A stretch of 64,000 nt of DNA from Isoetes taiwanensis. Taxonomy: Eukaryota; Streptophyta; Lycopodiopsida; Isoetales; Isoetaceae. Below, one piece after another: positions 55,992 through 64,000 of the stretch. The stretch lies in NCBI GenBank assembly GCA_021234155.1, contig JAJEKV010000053.1, positions 2,509,020 to 2,573,019 of the forward strand. The letters run 5' to 3'. The translations under genes and the position numbers were made by a program. The notes under the pieces were generated by a model. The model was given only the letters and a program-made list of their open reading frames with translations. It made no database searches and had not been told where the DNA came from. Position 1 is the stretch's first letter; each line of letters starts with the position of its first letter.

Positions 55992-58450
55992 ACTTACCTA
56001 TTTGGCTCTAGCTATATTTTGCCCCTATTCCACTTCTATTGTTAGTTCCCAGGATCTACTTATCCCATCTGCCATTAATCCTCTTTTCGCGTACTTTATT
56101 GTTTCTATTTTTCATTGAAACATAGTGTTCCAAGAGGATTATTTTTGAGGTGCATTTGTTGTTGACGCATAGATGATTTCATGTGCCTCATTACGAAGTT
56201 CAACAGGATTGACATATAATTGGATGGTCTGGATTAGACAATGTGATTGCCATTTATGGCCTTCCTTGTTTATGATGGCCTTCTCACATTTGGTCTTTAC
56301 ATCCTTTTTCTCTTTATATAGCACCATAATTCCTAAGTTTTTGATATCAACTTTTTAACATTTTTTACACACTGTATCTTTCGCACCTTATTTTGTAACC
56401 TTGAGACAATGTTTTCATTGGTCGGATTCATCTACTTGGTGTCCTTTCTAGACTATTTGCGTCTGCAATAGGCATAGTTAGACAAGCATTATTTACAGCT
56501 CGTCATGTTTATTTATGTTGTTTCCTTTGTTCGTTGTCCTTCGTTTCTGTTCTATCTGCCTCGTCTTGCACTTGTTACTTTTCCCTATATCGTACGGTTC
56601 CATTTACTTATTCTGCATTGCTTTGCATTTTAGTTCGATGTGCTCCAGTGTTCATGCTCACTTTGTTGTCGTTGCCAATATGTTAGTCTCTTAGTTCTAT
56701 TGTTCTGGTTATCGCCCTGACCTCATATCTTCATTTGACATCCTTTTGTCCCTTATATCCCATCATGTGCTTTCTTTAATCATATTTGTCCACACTTGTT
56801 CTATTTGGTCACTAACTCCTTTAGCCCATGGTTTGATTATTCCATTCACACTTTTTCAGTTGTTCTAGTTTGGTCATTTGCTCGCCTTTTCTTATTATTT
56901 CTTAGTTCCATGCACAGTATTGTTCGATTCATTTATTGTGCGCCTCTTCCAAATTTTATTTTCTACTTTTAGCACTCGCATGTTTTGGTTTTAGATAATT
57001 ATTCCATTATCTCTATACCTTGTCCTTTTAATCTAGTGTTCATGTTACTTTCTTTCTTTGTACGTTATTTTTCTTGTGTTTTGATTCTTCAAAAGTTCTT
57101 TAGTTATGTTTTGCTCCTAAAAAGGTTTTTTATTTCCTTCTCCTCGATAAATATTCTAATTCGCCCTTTCCGACTTCCAGCTCACATTATCACGCCATTC
57201 ACATTTCATTTTCTCTCCCATAGGTCCTTTGGATTTGTTGCCTTTTTCTTTTTGCTATCTATGTTAGTTTTGGGGTTATCGTGATGTTTTCCGGTCGTGC
57301 CAATGTTCAAGAAGGCATTAATTCAGCTGGATCTGGTGGTTTGGTTGTGGTATGTTGCTTTTGGTTATTGTCATATTCGCAAATTTGTTTGCTTTCTTTA
57401 TCCCAATGCCTTTTTCCATCTTCCACTGCATTGCTCTATTGTTTCTTTTTAGGTTTCCTTCATTATACAATATTTCTTGGGCATGCCTCCTCTAAAGATC
57501 TTTCATCGCATTTATTTCATTTTGTCTTACTTTAAACATTTTGTTATTTCGTGTCTTCGATTTTTATTTGCCATTTCGCCCGCTTATTTGTCCCATTATT
57601 CTACTACTTTTGTTGTCTCCTTACTCCATTATCCCTTATGCATTTTTGATATTCGACACTCTCACTTGCTTCACTTACTCAAGGTTCTCCACTCTTGCTT
57701 CATGTTCCCTATCAACCCTTTATCTATGCATTTTGTTCATTTTGCATTGATCTTGGTAAACTTTGCTTCATATTTCACTTCATTCTATATTCATGTCTTT
57801 TGTCTTACCTCAGACGTTTGTTTCATTTGTTGCATCGACCTTGTGATAGACTTATTTTTCCTTCGCCTTTACTTAAGCATTAGTTTTGGTTTGTTCTAAT
57901 TTGCTGTTGATTCCAGCTTCCATCGGGTATCCTCTCAATGTGTTTTGAACTTAGAATTGGCTTGTCTCCTTGCTTAAACTTCCTGCCTTTTTCGCATCGC
58001 CCCTTTATTCATTAGCTTCAATCCTTTGGTTGCTTTGCATCCATTCAATCCTGCACTCAATATTTGGTTTTTCTCATCATGTCTTTCATTGTCGCTACCT
58101 AGCTTGACTCCTGTATACTTTAGTCTTTTCATGTGTTTTTGCCATGTGTCTCTTTACACGCCCCGGGTTTCCATGTCACTATTTGCTCGTATCCTCTTAT
58201 TTGATTCTTTTCATCAAGATGATGTTCTTTTTCCATCCCACTTTCATCCCACGATCCGTCTCGGCTTGTTATTCGCCAGACAGTTCTGAAAAGTCCCTCT
58301 TGCATCTTTTGGTTGTTCTAGTTTGATTCATTCCAATTTGCCTTGATGGTGCCCCATCACCTTTATCCGTATTCTTCTGCTTTTTCTTGCGTCACCGACC
58401 CTTGACTTATTTCGCCTTCTTATACCATATTTCTTTCTTTAGCTTCACCT
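55640..58450. other. 2.8-kb pyrimidine-rich (plus strand) asymmetric tract
   Basis: The plus strand is strongly T/C-rich and poor in A and G over nearly 3 kb. Long hydrophobic plus frames here (for example 57477-57899) are what T-rich DNA encodes by chance. The minus strand encodes fragments such as CEKAIINKEGHKWQSHCLIQ at 56139-56327, which look more like protein, suggesting an old A-rich minus-strand coding sequence. Confidence 0.5.
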
Positions 58451-59448
58451 TTCCCTGTCGATAGTTTTGAGATTTGTTCCCTTCTACTCCAACAATATGT
58501 GCTATCATAGGACCCATCCCAGACGTTACCGGCTCTATTGCGAAGAGTTAGCTGAACCTGCTATTCTCGATGAGGACGCTTTCCCTTTTTTCAAGGCAAG
58601 ATATTTAGATTTTATAGATAGAAAACTAGTACAAGACTTCCTTTGCGGACTTTATTTCAAAGCTCCACAATAGGCTTGGAGCAGGGAAGACCAAATGCAC
58701 ATGATCACCTTGATATGCGTAATTATACTACCACCATCCTCGAACTCAAATATTATGGTGGCAATTTAAATAATGTAATGATTCTAAAATCGTAATCATG
58801 GGAAGTCCTTACTGCCCGAGGTAATGCCACCATTTGCTCCATCTCCGAAATCGCTAGAAGCGTAATCGTGCAATGAGATGCTTCTTCCCGCTGCTAATCC
58901 AGGGCTGGGCCTCCACACTTTGCTTTCAATGGTACTAGAGGAAGATCCTAATCAGCCCAAGCTGTATTACGAGTAAGATCTCACCGCTTCCTCCCACAAG
59001 TAGATGCATGGCGTTTCCCAAAGGGTGGCTGTCCATAACCTCCATACTCTTCCCGCCTTCTAGTCTTGGCTTTGGCTCCATACCTACCATCACTCCAGCA
59101 GTGAATGATGGCTCTTAGTCCTCCCGCACTCCCGCCTCCTAGACTTCTTCCTTCATCTCCTGATCTTCTTTCACATAGCCTCTAGGAGCTACACCTCCTC
59201 CTAGTCACGGGATAGGAGCGCAACATAAGAAAGCTATACATCCAACTAGAGTCACACTTATACATAGAAATCAGGCAGCAAACTCGAACTAAAACAAGAT
59301 AGCCCAATATATCTCTGCAAATTTCCGTAACACCCAACCATGCTCGGCAATGCCTTCCTCATCCCATGCACCTCCTCCAGATGTACCAGAAGCATTCCGA
59401 ATATTTTCGCATGTAGTCTTCTTTTTCCATTAAGACAAGATGGCAATA

Positions 59449-60036
59449 TTATCTTTGTGCCAAGAAAATAACTATAGCATTACAGAGCCTCGTGACCAAA
59501 GAAACTAAATCCAAGGAACCCTCTTGCCACATCATAGCCCGCACCCAAAACAATACACTAAAGCACCCAAGTGTAGCAAATGGCTTTAGATAGTTAGATG
59601 CAAAGATTTCGCTTCCTGCTTCCACCATCCCATCCATATATATCCCAGAGGCGCCCATGGAAGAAATGCTCTCATGTCCTGTGCCTGATGAAATCCCCGC
59701 CATCAAACAGCTGCACATAACCACCTGAAGAATGCCAACAGCCAAGGTTAACCATAGACGCCCAGCTGAGTGCATTAGATATTGGGTCGGGTTGGGTGCG
59801 GAGTGCACCCATCCCAGCCCGGCCGCAGTTGAGTGCAGCCAGACTGCATAACTACCTATGTGCAACCATTGCGTAATGGGATGGTAAAAGAAGCAACGGA
59901 CAAGCCTGGGCACCCGGAAGAGAAAGAGGGCACAATTACAAGAACTCTCGGGCTTGAGATACTCCCGGCAACACTGAGCAAGAAAGCCTCCCCGCTGCAA
60001 ATGGCATTCCCTCGTTGATCCAAATTGAAGAGGCAA
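59449..60036 (-). CDS. Hypothetical 195-codon ORF with hydrophobic segments
   Basis: The frame has a Cys-rich first third and hydrophobic segments such as LTLAVGILQVVMCSCLMAGI and LGCFSVLFWV, with SSGTGHESISSMGASGIYMD between. It could be a small membrane protein or a chance frame. The opposite strand is also open at 59833-60018. No domain is recognised. Confidence 0.2.
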   Translation of the reverse strand: MPLQFGSTRECHLQRGGFLAQCCREYLKPESSCNCALFLFRVPRLVRCFFYHPITQWLHIGSYAVWLHSTAAGLGWVHSAPNPTQYLMHSAGRLWLTLAVGILQVVMCSCLMAGISSGTGHESISSMGASGIYMDGMVEAGSEIFASNYLKPFATLGCFSVLFWVRAMMWQEGSLDLVSLVTRLCNAIVIFLAQR

Positions 60037-60277
60037 GGAGGTCGCCTAATAACAAGCTCGACAAATAACTCTTCCGGCTTAAGGCGAGCTTGACGAAGAG
60101 ATCGAGTGCCTGTGATTCGCGATTTCAATGATCCAAAGTACCTTTCTTGATCTCCGTAAGATCAAATCGCGAAAGCTGCTGACCAAGGATTGTCCCTGAT
60201 CACTCTTCCGGGGCCGCCTTTGGGAGCTGGAAGTGGCCGCCCGCCGCCCCTAGCCGCTCAAACCCTAACATCCATGG

Positions 60278-60385
60278 GGATGCCCTTTTTGTAATTTACT
60301 ATTATTTATTCTCAGATCTCTTCATTTGTCCTGCCATCAACGCCTTTGAGCTAGTTTTTCTTCTCTATCCTACCCGCCTCCCCCA
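60278..60385 (+). repeat. Second copy of the 48007-48125 repeat
   Basis: ATGCCCTTTTTGTAATTTAC, ATTTATTCTCAGATCTCTTC and TTGAGCTAGTTTTT match 48007-48125 in order (GTCCCTTTTTT, ATTTATTCTGCATCTCTTC, TTGAGCTAGTTTTT), in the same orientation. Confidence 0.7.
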
Positions 60386-61401
60386 CCCTCCCTCCCTTGG
60401 TGGATTGTCCAGACTTGATGGTGGCAATCGCTCCGCTTGTTTCTATATTCTTTAAGTGCATTATTCATTTTTCTTAAGGCAGGTTGTAGCCCGAGGCTAC
60501 ATATCATTCTTTCTAAGATGACGATGTAGCCTCCGGCAGCAAAGACTAGCCTGGATGTCTCTTGATGGTCATTAATGGGCCTCACCCTCCCCTCCCTGAT
60601 GGTTATTCAGATTTGATCATGTTTGTTATTTCCTTTCCTTTCTATGTCTCTCTTTTAAATTTGCATTCTTTATTTCCTTAGCTGCGGGTTTTGTAGCCCT
60701 CCGGGAGGCATACCTATTAGTTTACTTCCCCAAGATGGCACTATAGCTATGAGGCATAACTCTTTTTCATTTTCTCTCTAAGGCAGCAACGTGAGCTCCG
60801 AGGCAAGACTAATCTGGGCTAAGTTTTCCTCATGAGGGTCATTTCCTTCCGACGGTTCCTGGGCTGGTCTACTGTTGTTCTTTCTCTGGGCTGCGGGCCC
60901 CTCGAGCCCTCGAGTCTTCTTGGTTTAAGTGGTATCTAACTCATTATTGATTTGGTTATTTTCTTTTCTCAAATTTTGACTTTGCGGTGGATTTTTTAAG
61001 GTCTTCAGGGTTGCCGAGTGCGTGGGTCGTGCTTCACTGAAGGTTGCTTGCCTTTAAAACCCAAAAAGCGTGGTTCGCCTTCCCGATGAGAAGCAAATTT
61101 TCACCGTGTCTTCACCTTGACCCACCTCTCGCTTTTCAAGTGGGCGGATAAACCATCTTTTATGTCAGATTCTTGGCATCATGCTCCTCGATGATTGTCT
61201 AGTTTCGAGCATTTTAAGTTTATATTTCCAAATTTATCTACTCCTAGTGAGGGATCCATTTGCACTAATGTTTTGCTAGCTCAATGAGAACACCACTCAC
61301 TATCGGCCATTATATGTAAGCATCATAGGACCCATCCTAGCACGTGGCTATGGTACCGCAGTAAGAGGAGCAGATGCGCTCTTGCTTACTTACGAGGAGG
61401 T

Positions 61402-61728
61402 GTGGAGGTGAAGAAGAAGAAGGACGAGGGCTTTATCTCGAAGACATCGACCCAGCACAGAGGAGATGAAGCAGTAGAGCAAAATAGATCCAAAGAGTTT
61501 CTGTGGAGGAAGGACTCAGTGGCAATAAGAAGATCCCACCACTGGAATTGGGCAAGCTTGACCCCAAGTGATTTATACAAGGAGAGTGCACATTTGCCTA
61601 ATGATATTAAGAATCTCCCGAAAGTGCCGGAAGGGGTTACGAGTGATAAGCATCGCATCTCCCATGACAAGACCCCGAGCTCGACGATTTCATCGACAGG
61701 GAAACTCAAGACTTCCCATCAAAGATAA
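61402..61728 (+). CDS. Hypothetical 108-codon ORF
   Basis: A hydrophilic frame with KKKKDEGFISKTSTQHRGDE and LYKESAHLPNDIKNLPKVPE then GVTSDKHRISHDK. Amino-acid usage is balanced and unlike repeat translation, but no family is recognised. The antisense strand is also open (61386-61709). The region may be decayed retroelement coding sequence. Confidence 0.25.
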   Translation: MEVKKKKDEGFISKTSTQHRGDEAVEQNRSKEFLWRKDSVAIRRSHHWNWASLTPSDLYKESAHLPNDIKNLPKVPEGVTSDKHRISHDKTPSSTISSTGKLKTSHQR

Positions 61729-61799
61729 GTGGGAAGCCGTAACTCATAACTTTACATCTGCTGTGCATATCGGGTTTTACACCTAAGATTTCACGGGGA

Positions 61800-64000
61800 T
61801 GATGGATGGCTGAGCAAGAGTCAGCTGACGGAAGAGGAGAGTTCTTAGCGATTCAGGAGCACATGGAATCGTGAGAAAGTCAACATCAGTACTCCTACCG
61901 AGCTCACACGATTCCGCATCGTGACGTAGAAAAGAAGATCAACCTCGCATCTTCCAGCATGTATACGCTGATACGAGAGATGGTGGAAGCGCCGCTGATG
62001 ATTACCGAAGGCATAGGGCAGCCTTCACTTTAGGCTGGTGCTGCGGCACCCACAAAGCCCTTAGATTCTACTCTCTTGTTTCCTGATGGAAGCGATAGCG
62101 GATACAATCGCCACCAAATCATATATCGGGAGTAGAAGAAGGAGTCTTCATGCTTATCGCCTTCTTCGATTTGGAAGTCATGTCGTATGGCTCCCCAAAC
62201 ACGATCATGTCATCCTAGTCAAAGAGAAGGATGAAGATTGAGCATTCACCGACTTCGGCTCCCCCTACGACTGCAGTAGGGCGCATTGGCGTTAACCTGT
62301 ACTCACAATACTCCACGAGAATCAAGACTTGGTGACCAGTATTCTGAAGGAGGCACGTCCACCAATGTTTTCAGGAACCTGGTGAACAATCTGCACTGCC
62401 CAAGTGAAGAAATTTCTCGAGACAAACCTAATAGAGTAAATGAATTGCTTCACCCTCACATGTTTTGAATGTGAAAATACTATTATCTATGAATATAAAC
62501 TATGACCTAATCATGTTTTCTGTCGAGCACCAACCCCCAATTGCAATACGATCAAAAACAAACCAACGCAACAACCAAAACAAGGAACTATCAACCTAAT
62601 CTCACCCTAATGTGCATGAGAGTACCCAGGAACGGATGAACAGAGGCAACGAATAGTAGGGAGCTTAACTCCACCAAGGCGCTTCCACTCAAGGAATTTG
62701 TACCCGAAGCCGTGCAACAAATCTAAGAGGAGCTATCCCGGACGTCCCACATCCACGCGAGAAGCGGGCAATGCCAGCGTGAGCAACGCCAGCCAGTGGC
62801 AAAGATCGTGAACGTGCCACGTCGTAAAATACCACCGCCTAACGCTGCGCAAGGAAGAGAATGAGGAGAAGATCTCCCAGTTTCTGGTCCGACTCAGCTC
62901 TGACCGCACTCTGGATCGTAAGAACATGAAGAGGAGAGACGGGTCACGGAGGATCCCAACCATGACAGGGACAATAACTGGATACCGTGAAGAAGGTTGA
63001 CTCACAAGCTTTTAGTGTGGAATCCTCGTAAAAGCTAGTTGTACCGTGAGACAACGACCAAACGGAAGCTGCAGGCCTGGCCTCGACGCGAGATGAGTGA
63101 GTATGGCAAACGCCTATGGCATGAAGGACACGATCAAGGGCGGTGGTGGTAGCCACAACAAACTTGAAGGGGCGTTTGGCGAAGGGTGCGCTAAAGCACA
63201 TGGGCTGAGCAGGACGCTTGCAAATTCAGAGTTTGCTAAGGCATTCAAGCGCCATTACAGCCGATATACAAGGCAACATGATGCGCGATAATTTTGCCGT
63301 TGCGCTAGGCAACAACCTACCGTAAAATGCCGTAGGGAATTCATGAGACTAAGGCTTATGTGCCTAAGTTGAGTGAAAAGCACGCAAGTGAGGGCTATAT
63401 TGAAGGATTTGAATGGAGATCCGCAGCAAAGCGGCAATAACCCAAAGACCGTGGTCGTAAGGTAATCGGCGTCAGAAGTTTGTAAGGAACGATCGAAGAG
63501 CATGCCAGCGTAGTATTTCCGTGATAAGGGGAAGAGTACCGTGAGGCTATAGTCTGCGGCGCTGCCAGCCTAGCGTAATCGCAATACAACCCACTATGGG
63601 AAGTAGCAATGGCAAGTGGTGGCAATCGTGAAAGAAACATGTGAGCTTCAAGGGAGCAAGGAGGCGGTCTAACTACCCGTGCTTAGCAATTTGGTACCAT
63701 CCCCAAAGAGAAGAAGTGTGAGTGTATAGAAAAAGCGCCTACAGCCGTGATGTTTCTAGCCGGCATTAGACCAACAATTGCCCCTTGGTGATGAATGCCA
63801 TTACGCAAATGGGATGGAGACACCCACCGACGCGGGACGAGGACGACGCCGTGAGACTACATCTGTGGATGAGTGTCATATCTTTGCTGTGCCATTGACA
63901 CCCACAATGCCTAAAGTCGCAAGACGACATCTCAACAACCGGAAAGGCAAAAGTCCGCCTTTATAGTATTAGCGGTCACGTAACCGAACGCAGCGTTTAG
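61800..64000. other. No supported gene
   Basis: GC-balanced DNA with short frames on both strands and no recognised motif. The composition differs from the AT-rich DNA before 58 kb and may belong to an element that extends beyond the window. Confidence 0.3.

Larger units (their letters stand above)
58453..61320. other. No assigned gene; scattered open frames
   Basis: A plus frame at 58467-58673 (RRYRLYCEELAEPAILDEDA, FPFFKARYLDF) and a minus frame at 59449-60036 are open but not recognised. CATAGGACCCATCC occurs at 58507 and 61323, hinting at a repeated module. TAGCCTCCGGC/GGAGGC words recur at 60480-60840. Confidence 0.3.

Noticed and set aside
57477-57899. A 140-codon multi-pass membrane protein
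   Set aside because: Hydrophobicity is what T-rich DNA encodes in any frame; neighbouring plus frames look the same and the minus strand is more protein-like.

Overview
This is a repeat-dense nuclear window from a land plant. The evidence is GT-AG introns, a plant-type LTR retrotransposon primer-binding site (TGGTATCAGAGC), a chromodomain Ty3/Gypsy fragment, a Ty3/Gypsy element with long non-pol 3' sequence, a telobox-like CCCTAAA run, and a plant CENH3-like histone fold. A transposase-like family that I recall from seed-free plants and some animals hints at a fern or other seed-free plant, but that is only inference.

Layout. 0-4.6 kb: 3' exons of an unrecognised minus-strand gene, microsatellites and low-coding DNA. 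4.6-11.9 kb: a nested inverted-repeat complex built from tRNA-like Pol III modules, TTCTAGAA/AGATTCY-type arrays, GAGCCGTAGGATC arrays and 42-bp arrays of GTGTATTCYRGAATACAC palindromes. It surrounds a decayed minus-strand gene at 7.3-8.0 kb. 12-24 kb: low-coding DNA with more palindrome-bearing minisatellites (GGAAACCCTTCC at 13.7-14.2 and 22.5 kb; CTCGACTCGCGAGTCGAG at 20.0-20.5 kb), a 280-bp purine/G-rich tract and possible exons of unknown genes. 24.2-25.3 kb: an internally deleted minus-strand chromovirus. 26.2-29.5 kb: a decayed multi-exon transposase-like gene set among TGTACAT repeats. 30.8-41.75 kb: a near full-length but frame-broken Ty3/Gypsy element with two LTRs, gag, pol and about 3.9 kb of unexplained sequence after pol. 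41.75-43.3 kb: remnants of a minus-strand host gene with a HAD/NIF-phosphatase-like segment. 43.3-44.9 kb: an LTR followed by a tRNA-Met-type PBS. 47.9-64 kb: mostly non-coding or decayed DNA, with a 2.1-kb direct duplication (50.7 and 53.5 kb) and a 2.8-kb strand-asymmetric pyrimidine tract.

The standout is at 45.6-46.84 kb, only 0.7 kb downstream of the LTR and PBS. It is an intronless reading frame that begins exactly as histone H3 does (MARTKQTARK) and ends in a complete histone H3 fold with CENH3-like signatures. The two are separated by a highly charged insert of about 310 residues and one in-frame TGA. It has its own TATA box and AATAAA signal, and is bracketed on both sides by pairs of a 65-nt hairpin repeat. 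If functional it is a 410-residue giant H3/CENH3 variant, or, if the TGA terminates translation, a free H3-tail mimic. Its position makes retroelement carriage plausible but unproven.

A second broad observation concerns sequence quality. The second copy of the 2.1-kb duplication differs from the first mainly at CTG/CAG trinucleotides, by indels and complex changes. This looks like a consensus or basecalling artefact at methylated CHG sites, so some broken frames in methylated repeats may not be real.
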